NCBI GenBank assembly: GCA_000711775.1
Contig: ARYC01002449.1
Coordinates: 1 to 64,000, forward strand
Origin: Oxytricha trifallax
Taxonomy: Eukaryota > Ciliophora > Spirotrichea > Sporadotrichida > Oxytrichidae
Length of the DNA stretch: 64,000 bases
Reading direction: 5' to 3'
The notes below the pieces were generated by a model. The model saw only the letters and a list, made by a program, of their open reading frames with translations, was not told the origin of the DNA and did no database searches. Below, piece by piece: positions 10,737 to 23,276 of the stretch; the stretch's first letter is position 1, and every line of letters starts with the position of its first letter. Position numbers and translations under genes: made by a program.

Positions 10737-12997
10737 CAAACCTTAAATCCCCTTAATAAGGTTTATAAATGCTTTGATTTTTAGGGAATTTGTTAGGTGT
10801 TAAGATATTTAATAGGTTTTAATTTGAGATTTATAGTAAATGTGTTTAATTTTATCATTCGAAATGCACTTTGGATTACGTGTTGGATGTCTAAAATATA
10901 TCTTACTTAACCAAATCCTTTTTTGTTAGTCTGAGTTTAATTTTATTATTCAAAATATCTTAAATATAACAATTAGTATAAAGAAGAATTCAAATATTAT
11001 AAAATTAGTCAAACATTTTAAATTAAAACTTAGCGAGCAAACTATTCATTGGCTTTAATTCCAATTAAATTTTTTAATACCTAAAAAATTTAAGGTAAGT
11101 GATTATAGAAATTTTGAATCTTGGATATATTCCTATTAAATAATAAAATGTTGGAAGTTGACTTCTTCTAGAAGTTGAAGTCACCTCTGAAACTCTGTAT
11201 AGATTTTACATAATTCATTAAGGAATTTACTTTTTTAGTTGGAAGCAAAACTGATGATTGATAGTGAACTGTGTTAATTTGTTAAGGTATGGCACGGATT
11301 ATCCAGTAAAAAAAGCAAAGAATTTTCCACGTTGGAAGAGATGATTAAAATTTGAAGATGCCGTTTTATTAATAAAATGTACTGTAGAGACCTCTAGAAT
11401 GACAGATGAGCAGCAAAGCTAATATCTACGGGATTCCACTCTGAAAATTGGAAGATTTACACTCACAAGGTGATTATTTTTAAGAAATTTTTCATGAATC
11501 TTATTAAAAATGAGGAGGTACAGCATCTCTCTAGAAGACAAGAGCAAAAAATGCATCATGAAAAGTGAGAGCTTGCTATCAGATCTGCAGAAGCACCCTT
11601 ATTTATCAAGTAAAATTGTAGCTCAACTCTAAAAAAAAATCTGGTATTGGCAGCTTGATGAAGGAACTGGGTAAACTTTACAGAGAGCGAAAGTTGCAGT
11701 CAAAAAGTATGAAGTTAGTTAAAGACTTTATTCATGTATTAAAGATACAGATTAAATGAACATAGGTGCAGGAGCTGGCAACAATAGAAGAAATCTAGGA
11801 GGGGAAGTAACTTGAAGGAAAAAAGAAAGAGATGACAACACAAGTGATAGATCTTTAAATATGACTTAAAATATCATTAACTAAACATTAAAACTTATTT
11901 ATATACATTCACTCTCACTTCCTTAGCACAATTTTTAAACCAACTAATTATCAACTCATTTCGCTGAACTTTAATAAAGTCTACTATATCAATATATAGG
12001 TCATACAATCAAGTGGTATAGCAGTAGTTTTTGTCATAATTTTATAATATACCCCAGTAAAATTGAATTCTATTTAACAAAGGACTGTAAGAAATGTTGG
12101 ACGCTGGTGTTATTTTATATTGTTCATAGTTCTTCTTAGTCCTTTATTTTGTGTACAGAAAATTATTAACTGGAAGTATGAAATCTTATTTAGGGTTCTT
12201 ATCTCTTAGCAGAGCGAACAACTTAATGTACTGCTCTATCTTAAAAGAGAGAGGATATTAAAATTTGTTTCCATACCAGCATCCTCGCTAATACCTCTAA
12301 GAATTTTCATTGTTTATGCTTGACTTTTTAATCATATAAATCTATATTACTTTGTATCATATACCAAGTCTTCAAGATGAAAGTAGTGGAGGTAAAAAAA
12401 AAATTGTAGCATGTGTAAACTTATAATTATTCTTTTAAGCCTTCTGCATTTAAAAACATATGTATTTATTATTGTAAAATGGCAGAGCGAAATCAATCAC
12501 ATCCTGATAAATTCACAGCTTTGTAATATATCCATTTCTTTATAGATTTGACTATTAACTAAGAATAAATCTTCAACTCAGGGAACTGGCGGTGAATTAT
12601 AATAGCTAGTTAGTCAAGTGAGAAGTGAGTCTAATACTTTGAAGATTCTTCATTGATAAGATAGTGAATAAGCTCTTATAAAACTTTTACCACCTCTTAG
12701 GCTTAGAATTTAGCAGTTACTGCTTTAATTAGATAGCTAGCAAGCAATAAATGCATGCGAACAGTTGACGGACTTCGCTATAAGAGTAGTGAAATAGACT
12801 ATAATTAAGGAGTGATTGCCTTATTCACTTTACACATCCATAACCCACTTTAAATACTGTATCAATATACTCTTCATCATAAATTACCCTAAAAGCTTGC
12901 AATATTTGAATCCCATTTAATTAATAACTCCATCCATTAACGAATTCCCTACAAATTAAGACACTTATGCACATCATTTATGGGTTTCGGGGTTATG
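10737..12997. mobile_element. Internally deleted TBE type A (copy A2)
   Basis: Both decayed telomeric termini are present and flanked by ATT (10734-10736 and 12998-13000). At 2261 bp it lacks nearly all of the zinc-finger/kinase gene. It retains the end of the 22 kDa gene (about 11510-11800) and a degraded transposase. Confidence 0.88.
11885..12760 (-). pseudogene. TBE transposase remnant (A2)
   Basis: Minus-strand sequence colinear with the other transposases, with many indels. Inward-reading from the right terminus as in other copies. Confidence 0.7.
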
Positions 12998-13339
12998 ATT
13001 GTGTTATTAATTACATTTAAATTAAATAAAAATTTGGTATTTATTATTTATTTTATTATCTTAGCATTTACCTTATTATAATTCTATGAAAAGAATTTAG
13101 TAACCTTATAAAACTTAAAAAATTTTTAAATTATATAAATTATTATATTTTTTTACTATTGATATAAAAAAACTTTAACAATTTATATTATTTTATCTAA
13201 CTATTTAATTTTAGTTTAATAGTAATCATAATAACACAGTAGTTGTCATAAAGAATGAATTATTTGTAAATTCCATTAGTTTTTGGAATTTAATTTATTT
13301 ATTACTAATTAATGATTAATTAATTAATTAGAATTTTAG

Positions 13340-13962
13340 GGAGGTACCTGTCTCACCACCACACTTCTTATATAGAAAATTATTATTTAAAAAAGTCAGA
13401 ATTGTGGTCAAATTTGGGTCGACTTCTACAAATAAGGTTATAATAATAATGTTAAGAAACTCTTAACATGATTAAATGTACAAATAAATGTAGTTTTAGC
13501 ATAGAAATTCAATATATTTTACATGGATTATGACACGAAAGGAATAATCATTTTTGCTTTAAATAATTAAAAGTAATTTCGTTTTCAATTTACTGACTCA
13601 ATTTGCTCTATATTAAAATTTAAATTTGACTAAATAATTTTAAAATATCAAGTGCTTAATTGTATTGATATGACTAATTATAATTATAATATAGAGCAAA
13701 TTGAGTCAGTAAATTGAAAACGAAATTACTTTTAATTATTTAAAGCAAAAATGATTATTCCTTTCGTGTCATAATCCATGTAAAATATATTGAATTTCTA
13801 TGCTAAAACTACATTTATTTGTACATTTAATCATGTTAAGAGTTTCTTAACATTATTATTATAACCTTATTTGTAGAAGTCGACCCAAATTTGACCACAA
13901 TTCTGACTTTTTTAAATAATAATTTTCTATATAAGAAGTGTGGTGGTGAGACAGGTACCCCC
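13340..13962. mobile_element. 623-bp foldback element with 8-bp TSD
   Basis: Two arms of about 280 bp are essentially perfect reverse complements (GGTACCTGTCTCACCACCAC at the left end; its complement at the right). The loop is roughly 70 bp. Flanks AATTTTAG (13332-13339) and AACTTTAG (13963-13970) look like an 8-bp target duplication with one mismatch, suggesting mobilisation by an 8-bp-TSD transposase such as hAT (inference). No coding capacity. Confidence 0.88.
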
Positions 13963-13970
13963 AACTTTAG

Positions 13971-14826
13971 TTTATAACATTATTTAATTGAAGCTAATTT
14001 TAGCAAAAGATGTGAATATAATACATTAAGTAATTGCTTTTTTAATAATGTTTAAAAAAAATTCGCCCAGCTTATTTGTATATTTATAACTATAACATGC
14101 TTAATTTGTAACTATTATTATGAATATTACAAAATTGATTATACAGATACAATACTTAAATTTATTTTTAATTACTGAGAACTCTTAACAACAAGCTTCG
14201 TGTTAGATGAGACTCTAAGTAATATAAACCAAAATTTTTAGGATGTAGACAAACTTTTTTATTAAAATTATTTCCAAAAGTTAGTATAAACTTATGAATA
14301 ATTAAATTAGATTTGATTTTTTTATATGTTGTGAAATGTTTAATTGTAGTTTTCCATACTATATAGATTTGTCTTAAATAATTCTAAAAATTTCGGGGGA
14401 CTGATGTCAACAGCGTCAACTCACAAATAATGACTTAAGAGCTCACATCAGCTGCAAAAAGACTCAAAAATATAAAAAAACAATAATTGAAAATTTTTAT
14501 TTTCCTTGCGTTATATAAGGGAATTTGTGTAAATTTTATCAAACAGAGTCTTAGGGGTGTAGCTTTTTTTCTCAAATAATGCGACAAAGAAAGTCGGGGA
14601 TCCAGGGAGGTTACATATTTCTGATCATGGTTTGGAGACTCCCATTCCAAAAAGTTTTTTCTTAGAGAAATGAATAAAAATTATTAGTCGTTGATATAAA
14701 ATAAATAATTAAACAATAGAGTATATGGAAATATTTTAAAAACAACTGGCTAATGATCTTCTAAAAGAAAGCTGGTATGGATATGTTGACAAGATTCAAG
14801 TAATAATTGTATAATAACTTTAAATC
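13971..14826 (-). CDS. Long open frame under the ciliate code, doubtful gene
   Basis: From just after TGA near 14827 the minus frame has no TGA through this whole stretch and into the foldback arm. The part at 14440-14800 is the most protein-like (TSFLLEDHQPVVFKIFPY, SLDPRLSLSHYLRKKATPL) and slightly GC-richer. Beyond 14430 composition becomes AT-driven. It may contain one MDS; a frame with only TGA as stop can be this long by chance. Confidence 0.25.
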
Positions 14827-15484
14827 AAAATTAATAACAAAAGTATAATTTGATTTCGGAATAGGAATAAAATTATATCATATACCAAATTTATTTCCCG
14901 TTGTTATAATGCAAAATATAATATGAAAAAGAATTCTTAAATCTATGTTTTTGTTGTAACAAATTCTTTTCCCAATTATTAAATTGATAAGTTAATACAC
15001 TTGGGATTTTATTATAAATCGGTAAGCTTATTAGGGTATTGAATCCAGTCTAAATATCTTTTATATGTTAATTTAAATTAATTAAAACCTAATAATAATT
15101 TTCAAATAATTTTTATGTGAAAGCTCAGGCATTTGATAAACGCTAATAACGAAATTAAAAAATATAGATGCTTAATTTTCAATATAAAACCTAGTTAAAT
15201 ATAAACCATAAAATACAATAATCTTATAATTAATTTAATTGTAAATAAAAAACCAGCGAGTTCATTTAATAGCGAAAATATGGAATAAAGAATATTTTTT
15301 TTATAATCTTCATATAAAAATTTTTTTTATCGTAATGAATCTTAATTCTATGCTCAATAATAATTTTTATAGAAAATTAAGAAAATAATTTTAATAACAT
15401 GTATATCTATTTTCTTTAATTAATCCCAAATATAAATTTCTTTAATTTTTTAATATAAATAATGTAGTTTATTTAAAAATTACT

Positions 15485-15660
15485 TTTCTTTAATCTTTCT
15501 CTCCCTTAATATTTGTCAAGCTCTTGTCCTCTCATTAAATAGTAGGGAAGCTCTTAGGATTTATCTTTACCAATTTATTCGAAGATTATATCTTCTTATT
15601 AATCTTTACCGATCGATTGAGAATGATATTTTTGTTCTTTTATCATTGATAAGAATTTTA
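15485..15660 (-). CDS. MDS of an unidentified minus-strand gene
   Basis: The open frame includes KEQKYHSQSIGKDQQEDIIF and LPYYLMRGQELDKYQGRE, rich in reassigned Gln codons and charged residues. Flanks are AT-rich with no continuing frame. Same strand as the islands at 15.85-18.0 kb. Confidence 0.55.
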
Positions 15661-15844
15661 TTTTTAGTTAAATTTAGGTATGATAAAATTTAAAACTTAA
15701 ATTGATAAGAATTAAGAGTTCAACTTATAACAAAAATATATATTTATTTTGAGGAAATTTTTAAATGGTATATTAATGTTGATTTCCTTTAAAAAACTCT
15801 AATTCACATTTTAAATTAAGTAACTTAATTTCAAATAAAAAGCT

Positions 15845-15950
15845 TTAAATTATATTCTTCTCGTCAATTGCCATATCGTCGCCTCCTCTTTCTAGATGAA
15901 GCCTGTATTCAACGTCATTTCCAGATTTTAATAATTTTATAAATAATAGA
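15845..15950 (-). CDS. MDS of an unidentified minus-strand gene
   Basis: A short GC-richer island reading KSGNDVEYRLHLERGGDDMA then IDEKNI. Protein-like and hydrophilic; probably a neighbour of the 15.5 kb island in the mature gene. Confidence 0.55.
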
Positions 15951-15989
15951 TTGATCAAATTTACTTCATTTTTATGAAAAAAGTGCTTT

Positions 15990-16140
15990 CCTAATTCAAA
16001 TATATTTTATTATTAATTAAAGATTCCAATTTTTCATTTTCTTTAGACTATTTTAAATCTTAATTCTCCAAATTTTTTGCAATCACTCTATTTTATTCTT
16101 TCTTTACTTTTTGTCTCAATACGAAAAGTTTATTGTCAAA
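15990..16140 (-). CDS. MDS with coiled-coil character
   Basis: The frame reads LRQKVKKEQNRVIAKNLENQ followed by DLKQSKENEKLESLI, a heptad-like charged pattern. TAA/TAG are read as Gln three times. Confidence 0.55.
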
Positions 16141-16339
16141 TAGATAGTAGAAATTTAAAACTAAAATTGCTTTAATAGCATTATTTAATGTCATATAAAT
16201 ATAATTGATAATTGAAATTTATATTAAATTTGAAATTATATATTTAAAAATGGTGATAATTAACTTTGTTCGAACTTTGATAAATTTTACTTGACAGTCG
16301 AAAATTAAAAATCAGTTAAATTTTTTAAAAATGACAGGA

Positions 16340-16425
16340 TATGAGAGTTATAAATCGAGTTTTTTTTCTTCACCTAATAAATCTCCGAATATGAATCTCA
16401 ATTCTTTATTTACAGAGTTGTGATA
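16340..16425 (-). CDS. Small MDS of the same minus-strand gene
   Basis: The frame reads NSVNKELRFIFGDLLGEEKK then LDLQ. Directly upstream, on the higher-coordinate side, lies half of a foldback MITE, so an IES probably begins there. Confidence 0.5.
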
Positions 16426-16429
16426 AACT

Positions 16430-16570
16430 AGTTCCATTCAATAGTAAGGTGAGCTGATTATTATTTCTCTACTTATCAAGTACCATTTATCAAGGTTTCA
16501 ACAAAGTTATCTGTCACTATTTTAAATTATATATATTCTAATATAAATTAAATTTCCAAATCAATTTTAT
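16430..16570. repeat. Half of a foldback MITE
   Basis: Matches the right arm of the F family (CAATAGTAAGG, then CTTATCAAGTACCAT and CACTATTTTAAATTAT) with divergence. The complementary left arm is absent, so this is a decayed or recombined remnant. Confidence 0.55.
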
Positions 16571-16889
16571 ATTAATAATAATTATTTTCTTAAATCATAA
16601 TTTATAATAAATTTAAAATATTATATATTTTATCTTACATTTCTAAAATATACTTATCAATAAATATTTACTTTTGTAAACCTTTTCCTTTTTTCTCAAT
16701 AACTTAGGAGTTACATTTATTTAAATCGATAAAATATTTTCGATTTGGGGGAAATTGCAAAAAAGATTTGAAATAAAATATTTTATTTTTATTTTAGATT
16801 ATTGCTTAGTTACAAAATGTTACCAAATTCACAAAATTTTTCCTGTGGTTATTGATATTTTAAACTTTTTAATCTTAGCGTTCAATTAA

Positions 16890-17045
16890 TTAGCTCTGTT
16901 TGATTATCTACGGACCATTTTGGTCTTCGAAAAAGCATTCTAATGTTAATTGTTATAAATAATTATTGTAATGAAATTCGATGCTGCATTAGATATGGAG
17001 AAAATTACATTTCAGTGAACTTAATGATTCTCAAATATAATCGAA
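16890..17045 (-). CDS. Possible MDS, strand uncertain
   Basis: Both strands are open here. The minus frame (FSPYLMQHRISLQQLFITIN, then MLFRRPKWSVDNQTEL) fits the strand of the surrounding islands. The plus frame is also protein-like, so this is a weak call. Confidence 0.3.
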
Positions 17046-17459
17046 AAAATTACGATATATTTTAGTTCTAGATACGTATTTCAGCATCAGCCTAATAAAT
17101 AGTTTTTTTATATTTTAAGTGGGCAAAAATTTAAGCACACTAAATTGTAAAAAAAAAGTCACTGTTTATCAAATGCAAATTTCTTTTCAATTAAATTTTT
17201 CTCAAAAATAAAACAAAATTAATTTCAAATATTCATGTCTAAAAAGTTGTTCTTAATAACAAGAAATACAATAATAAAATAAATAACTTTCAGTTTATAA
17301 GAAAGATAATAATGATCATTGTCAGAAAAACAAAATGCTAAATATGTTTTATTTCTGTAAAGCTTTAAATATAATTAATAAATATGTTTTGACCAAGTAA
17401 AATCATATTGACAATTTTAAATTGGTTTTACAATATCCAATAGTAAACGATCTTATTAA

Positions 17460-17570
17460 AAATTCATTATTTTTCTATTTTCCAGACAAAACTGAAATAT
17501 TTGACTTATTAGTCAATAATTAAAATTTTGTAATTTTAGGATGTGTGTGAATATCTTCTATAAAGCACAC
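17460..17570 (-). CDS. Probable MDS of the minus-strand gene
   Basis: The frame reads NVCFIEDIHTHPKITKF followed by LLTNKSNISVLSGK. An alternative frame is also open, so moderate confidence only. Confidence 0.4.
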
Positions 17571-17894
17571 ATTTAACTTCAATAAATTGTATATAATATT
17601 TGAGGTATTATTAATGATAAAAAAACCTCACTATTCATATCATTTATTGCTTTGGTTGACCAAATTTCTACAAAAAATATTCATGTAAGAAAAATTATTA
17701 ATTTAAAATGAAAATTTAATTTTTTATAATTTTTTGAAATAATGACATAAAATATTAAATAAATTAAATTTTAATCTACTTTTTTATTGTCATCAAAACA
17801 ATAACATTTTATAAATATTCATTTTGAATTGTTTCTAAATGAATAATAATAATGTTTACTAAATATTACTTTTTATTTTTTAAAAAAATATACA

Positions 17895-18000
17895 TTAGAA
17901 CTTCTTAAATCCATCTTCAGAAAAATAAGTATTTGCAGATTACATTTCTTCGAAAAATTTTGAATGTAAAAGGTCTTCATTCTGTTATTATCGAATTTTA
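17895..18000 (-). CDS. MDS of the minus-strand gene
   Basis: The frame reads NEDLLHSKFFEEMQSANTYF then SEDGFKKF, preceded by a Gln run encoded by TAA/TAG. Protein-like and the most N-terminal island seen for this gene in the window; the remainder may be interrupted by TBE A3 or lie elsewhere. Confidence 0.55.
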
Positions 18001-19039
18001 AAAATAAACTTTTTAATTTAATGAAATTATTTAAATTTAATTATATTAAATAGTACTCGTAAATCTAGTGGGATTTTTTATATTTTTCTTTTTAAAAATT
18101 TATGAATTATATATTCTTAAAGGTTTAAAATACATTTTATACAATTAATCCCTTAAACCTTTTCTAAATATTTCTTGCTTAAAGATATATGATCTAAATC
18201 ATTGTATCTTAATAATTTATAAATATAATTTAAAGCTTTAGTTAAAATTATATTTATTACAAATCACCAATCTTAAATTGATAAACTAAAAGTGAATATT
18301 TTTGAATTATAGATTGGAATATGATTTAATCCTAAATTAAGAATTAAATTTTCTGATTCAATACCCCAAAACCACTCAAAGTGACTAATAAGTTTTTGAT
18401 TTGTAGGGAATTTTTTAGGGGTTGGGGTTATTAATAGGCTTGAATGAAAAATATTAAATAAATGTATTTAATTTAATCACTTAGAATAAACTTTTGGATA
18501 ATGTGGGAGAAGTCTGAAGTTTTTCTAACTTAACCGCAACTCTATCTAACCTGTAGAAATGCCTGATCTTTATTTTGGTATTATTATTATTGATTTGCCA
18601 ATTGTTTCATTAATCAAGACATTCTTTGTTGTGTTAATAAATTGCTTTACCCTATTTTTTAAATTCTTTTCGAACCCTGTAGAGTAGTAATCATTGCAAT
18701 GCATATTCGCACTTTGTTATTATTTTGCTAATGCCCAAAAAACCTAATATAAGTCTCCATTCTCGAGTCTGTTTTTTCTGGATAATAGCCTGGAGTTCCC
18801 ATAACATTTCCAAGTCTAATTATTTCCCTTCATAATACTCTGTTGAAATAAATTATTGTCTCTAACATGTGAAAATTTCACTATTATATTCAAAACCCCA
18901 AAACCCTTTCAGTAGTTTGATTGAGTTTTTAATTGATAAAAGTAGACTATTAGTGCATATTTTATTAGGGTTTATGTAGTGGTTTAATGCTTAAATAGTG
19001 GTAATTTAAGTGAGTATAACAAGAGAGTTTTTTAAGATA

Positions 19040-20478
19040 TTTCACGCAAACATAAGCTTAGAGTCGTGTGGCAGATCTCTGAATTTTATCTTTCAAAGTT
19101 AATTTTTTATCGTTTCTATTGTTTGTTAATTCTCTTAGCTTGGCTTGATAATAGTAGAGTATGAAGCTCTCTGAGACCTCGATTTATTTTATTTTTTTAG
19201 AGATATTGTTTGATTCTCTGCTTAGATTTTCTCTCACCCCTGCAACTAAAGTAATCGTTTCTTGGCATGTCGCTCTCTATTATTATTACTGCTAGAGCCC
19301 AGATATCTCATTAAGTGTCTCCATCTCTCCAATCCTCTCTCTTGGAAATATCCAGGAGTGCCGTATACATTTCCTAATGCAGATGCTTGCACTCTTTGAG
19401 CTCTATTTAATTCATTAATATAAACTCTAAGAGGCTGAAAGTTCATCATGATGTTTTCTGGCTTTAAGTCTCTATGAACATAACCTAGCTTTTGAAGCTC
19501 TTCAATCCCCTCAACTATCTGCTATACTATCTAGCTAATTTATCTCTGACATCTATTGTTTCTCTGTAAGTCATTTCTAGTAAAGGAAGCCTGAAGACTA
19601 CATGATCTTTACCAAGTAAAATAGCATCAAGCTAGATGATATGCCAGCACTCATTGAACTTTGCTTTTTAAAGAGCATAATACTCATTAGCAAATTCCAT
19701 TTAGAACTTGTCATCAGCAAGGAAGTAATTGAAAGGATATATCTTGTAAGCATATTAGTCATAAGTAATGACTCTCTTCTCTATTTTATCTTCAAGAGTG
19801 AGGTAGCTTTCTTGGCAAGAATCTAAGTCAATGATTTTTAATATAGGAATCTTATTGCCTCTATTTTACCCATGATTTTATTGATCTCAAAGACTTGAAA
19901 GTTCTTGACTGCTTTCTTCATTTTTACTTACTTCTAGACTTCAACTCTCATAGACTCCACTAGGTTTCTTGATCTTCTTTTTTATAGGAATCTTTTTCCA
20001 GTAGATTCATGAATAAAGACAAAAATTTGATTGTGCTTTTTCTTTAAGTGCACTTTGAGGGCTCTAGTATGAGAATATGGCTTCTCACAGAACTCACAGA
20101 CATACTTCCCATCTTTCTTTTAATGCTTGAGATATAACCTTGGCATATCGTTGTGTATATCTCTCAAGTGTCTCTTATAAGTTGACTTGTAAGGGAAAAC
20201 TTTATTGCATTCTTTGCATTAATAGTCTACTTTGGCTGGTATTTATTAATGCTCTATGGCGGGTTGTTTAACCTCCTCCTCAATTTGCACAGCTTCAATG
20301 ATAACCTCCTCCTTAACTTATTTTTAAATCTCAAAGCTAGACTGGTCAAAGTTGTCATAAGTAGACACCCACTGAGTACAAGCGTCTCTGGTCTCTACTT
20401 TTCTTGGTTGCTGGAAAGATAATTTTTATTGACTTTACCCAAGTAAAATGCCGCTCTTCTCAATAGGTTAGCGCTCAT
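19040..20478 (-). CDS. TBE 57 kDa zinc-finger / kinase-like protein (type B)
   Basis: The start at 20478 gives MSANLLRRAAFYLG. Cys/His fingers lie near 20060-20260. The kinase-like part has GYVHRDLKPENIM, a textbook HRDLKxxN catalytic loop, and GTPGYF, with WRHLMRYLG where kinases have the DxWxxG region. A standard DFG is not visible; the equivalent position reads N-F-Q. It may therefore be a divergent or inactive kinase. Frame continuity in the zinc-finger half was not fully verified and an early shift is likely. The role in TBE biology is unknown. Confidence 0.72.
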
Positions 20479-20639
20479 ATTAGTTTTCTGATATATTTTA
20501 ATATAATAATGATAAAATACCTTGATAAAATATAAAAGTCGAGTATGAGACACTCTGGTAGATTCTCGGCTGAGAGGTAAGAAAATTAAATAACCATAGT
20601 AGACTGTAAGTTGATATTTTTTAATGTGAATTTTATACG

Positions 20640-20775
20640 TTTTAGTAAATTAAAATACTCCTAATGAAGTTTTGTTTCTCTAGGAGGTCCTCCAAATCAA
20701 GTTTGAACTTAATTTGGAGGACCTCCTAAAATAATTAAACATTATTAGGAGCAATTTAATGGAGAAAGTTTGATA
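20640..20775. promoter_or_regulatory. Divergent intergenic region with perfect hairpin (type B TBE)
   Basis: Between the divergent zinc-finger/kinase and 22 kDa genes lies a palindrome: AGGAGGTCCTCCAAAT paired with ATTTGGAGGACCTCCT across about 14 bases (20678-20730). The same GGAGG/CCTCC theme recurs in other TBE copies at this position, so it is a candidate shared promoter or boundary. Confidence 0.55.
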
Positions 20776-20948
20776 AAAATGGAAATCAATCTGTGAAACT
20801 TGGAGCAAGTTTTTCAATGCTTCTCCTCATATCATTTCAAGGTTGACCTCCAGTAGGTCTTCCCTATTTAATAGTAAGATTTTAATAAATTTAGAATGGA
20901 TATCCATAATTTTAAATTTCATTAACATTTCAAGAAAGAGGAAGGAAG

Positions 20949-22070
20949 ATGGAGTCTATGAATGATGCAATGAAGAGAATTTAATCTCAAGATTAATAGC
21001 AAAATTTTTTGAAGTAAAGAGGACCTTTATAGATATTTGGTATAGCAAGGTAAGTTCTTAACTAATACTAATAAGTTAACCATAGTTGGATTGTTCTTGC
21101 CAACTCAGGAAGGAACAAAAATATCATTCTTAAAAGCCTAACAAAGTGAAGAGAAAAAAGCTTTTAAGACCAATCCCTCTTTCTCCTGCCGACTAAATTT
21201 TTTTCTTCCAGCTAAAGTAAACGTGCCACCACTAAGTCTTTCAAAATTACTGATTTATGATTCAAAGATTCTATCTATACTTTAGGATATTTAATATGGT
21301 TTTGGAAGGTTGTTCTTAAATCACGTTTTGAATAGGTTTTATCCACAAAAACCAAATTAGATTAGACTTTTAGGCACCCCAATATTCTTGATAGACTTTG
21401 GCCTAGTTCTATATAGATTTTTTGCTTCCTGATTTCATGACTAATCACAAGGAATAGATTCTAGAGTAGAGAGAGTTACTAAGAAAAATTTTATCTGGCA
21501 TCTGAACGAAGGAATGAAGTAAAGATGATAGAGATACCTAACTACCCTGAAATCTCTGAAACAAATCTCTATGATGATGCTATGAGTGATCCAGATGTTG
21601 CTCTCTACCTTCCATCAAAGCTGCAACTCTCTAATAAGTTGCCAGAGAGAAACTTCTTCTTCGGTGTTCTTACAACTCTTAGACCTGAGTACTTAAATGA
21701 AGATATATAAGAAGCTCATAAGAAACGATACAGTATCTCTCCTGAAGAAAAAGAGAAGCAAGTAATAAAAGTCAGCGACACCTGGCTCTAGGAACTACAG
21801 AAGCATCCATTAATCTCAAGTAAGCTTAGTCTTCTAACTTTATAGAAAAACCTGGTACTGCTATATACTTGATGAAAGAGCGCAGCAAATTAAACAGAGA
21901 GAGAAAGTCTCAAGTAAAACATGAATTGAGTAAGAGACTCTTCAAAGATTTCTAAAAGCCAGACGAGATGAACATAAATGCAGGAGCTGGCACTAAGAGA
22001 AGAAACATGGGCCCAAGCAATCTTTAAAAGAAAGAAAGAAAGAGAAGCCAAATTCCTTTACGAGCAAATT
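20949..22070 (+). pseudogene. TBE 22 kDa gene interrupted by a MITE (type B)
   Basis: ATG at 20949 starts M-E-S-M-N-D-A-M-K-R. It continues VGLFLPTQEGTKISFL and, after the insertion at 21175-21512, EIPNYPEISETNLYDDAMSD, SKLQLSNKLPERNFFFG and EKQVIKVSDTWL. Function unknown. The internal GTAAGT...TAG stretch is coding in all copies, not an intron. Confidence 0.8.
21175..21512. mobile_element. 338-bp MITE in the 22 kDa gene, AAT duplication
   Basis: Comparison with B1 (AAGACCAATGAAATAAAG) shows an exact insertion with AAT duplicated (21172-21174 and 21513-21515). Ends are imperfect 30-bp inverted repeats (CCCTCTTTCTCCTGCC against CCTTCGTTCAGATGCC). The 3-bp ANT target preference is that of TBEs, so it may be mobilised by TBE transposase (inference). 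Confidence 0.82.
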
Positions 22071-22079
22071 TAATTTGTG

Positions 22080-22990
22080 AACTTATTCATTCGTTTAAAT
22101 CTAAAACTTATTTATATACACAAAAACTCCCTTCTCTTGCGCGTACTTTAGCTTTATCATCGCTGATTCTCTTAGCAGTACTCTTAATAAATTTACTGTA
22201 TCTATCTTCAGATCGTGCATCAAGTGATAGAGTAGAAGTTTCTTTTAGTGGCCTTTCAATAACCCCCAATATAATTCAATTCCATTGAACTGAGGACTGT
22301 AGGGAACATTAAAATACAGGAGTTATGTTTAGCCTTTCATATTCCTTCCTTGTGTCTTTAGTTTTATGGACAGATAAGTTATCCACAAACAGAATAATTT
22401 CTTAGTCCGCGTACTTATCTCTGAGTTATTATAAGAACTTTATGTGTTATTCGGTCTTTATTGAGCGAGAGTGGATAACATAAGTCTCGAGGCCATTCAT
22501 TATCTTCGCTTATTCCACCAAGCATTGCAAGAGTTTAAAAATTAACCTTTTAATAATATACTTCAATGTTGCTGTTTCTCTTATACCAAGACCTTGATAT
22601 GAAGGTATTAAACTTGAATATTGCCTCATCAGCGAGTATGAACTTAATGTTATTAGTAATAGCCCTCTGCATTTAATCGAATATATAACTTAGATTATCC
22701 TTATAAAATGGAAAATTAAAGTCAATCACTCTCTTAATGCGATTGACTGTCTTGTAAGATATTCCATTCTTTTTATATATGTTCGCTTTAGATTAAGCAG
22801 AGATATGAAGCTCAGGAAATTGGCGATGAAATATCACAGCTCTCTAGGCCAGAGAGAAGTGAGCCCAGTATTTAAGAGTCTTATCATTAATAAGATAGTC
22901 AATATGATGCTGCTAAAATTTTAGAGGCCTTTAAGCTTATAATTAAGATGTTATCTCTTTAAATTTAATGCTAATAACAGTGAGACCTCA
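22080..22990 (-). pseudogene. TBE transposase (type B), frameshifted
   Basis: Minus-strand DDE transposase with LADEAIFKFNTF (first Asp), a VDNLSVHK-like block and the GIE block. A frameshift occurs near 22495, where NEW replaces the expected G-L-E-T-Y-V. The C-terminus reads VYKQVLDLNE then TGA, which gives a natural stop for the family. Confidence 0.75.
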
Positions 22991-23276
22991 CAGTTGCTGG
23001 AGATTTATGGAGTAGCCTTGCTATAGATGTATAATTCAGAACAGGCTTGAGTTATTCACTATATTCATCACATACATATCGCAACTTAAACAATAAATCT
23101 ATTTAGTCACTGTCATAAACTGACCCCAAACCTCGCATATGCTCTCTTAAATTACTAATATTTAAACATTTAACCCCTACATAAACCCTACTAAAACCCG
23201 AATAAAGTATGCACTAATAGTCTACTTTTATCAATCAAAAACTCAATCAAACTACTGAAAGGGTTTTGGGGTTTTT

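Larger units (their letters stand above)
18891..23276. mobile_element. TBE type B inserted in TBE A3 (copy B2)
   Basis: Termini CAAAACCCCAAAACCC and GGGTTTTGGGGTTTTT are flanked by ATT at 18888-18890 and 23277-23279. The type B inverted subtermini (TAGTTTGATTGAGTTTTT) match at both ends. All three genes are present: zinc-finger/kinase (minus), 22 kDa (plus), transposase (minus). It is younger than its host A3 and itself carries a MITE at 21175-21512. Confidence 0.94.

Noticed and set aside
21051..21086. GTAAGT...TAG in the 22 kDa gene as an intron
   Set aside because: The same stretch in type A copies is coding in frame (N-E-L-I-V-T-N-L-D-Y-V), so it is not spliced out.
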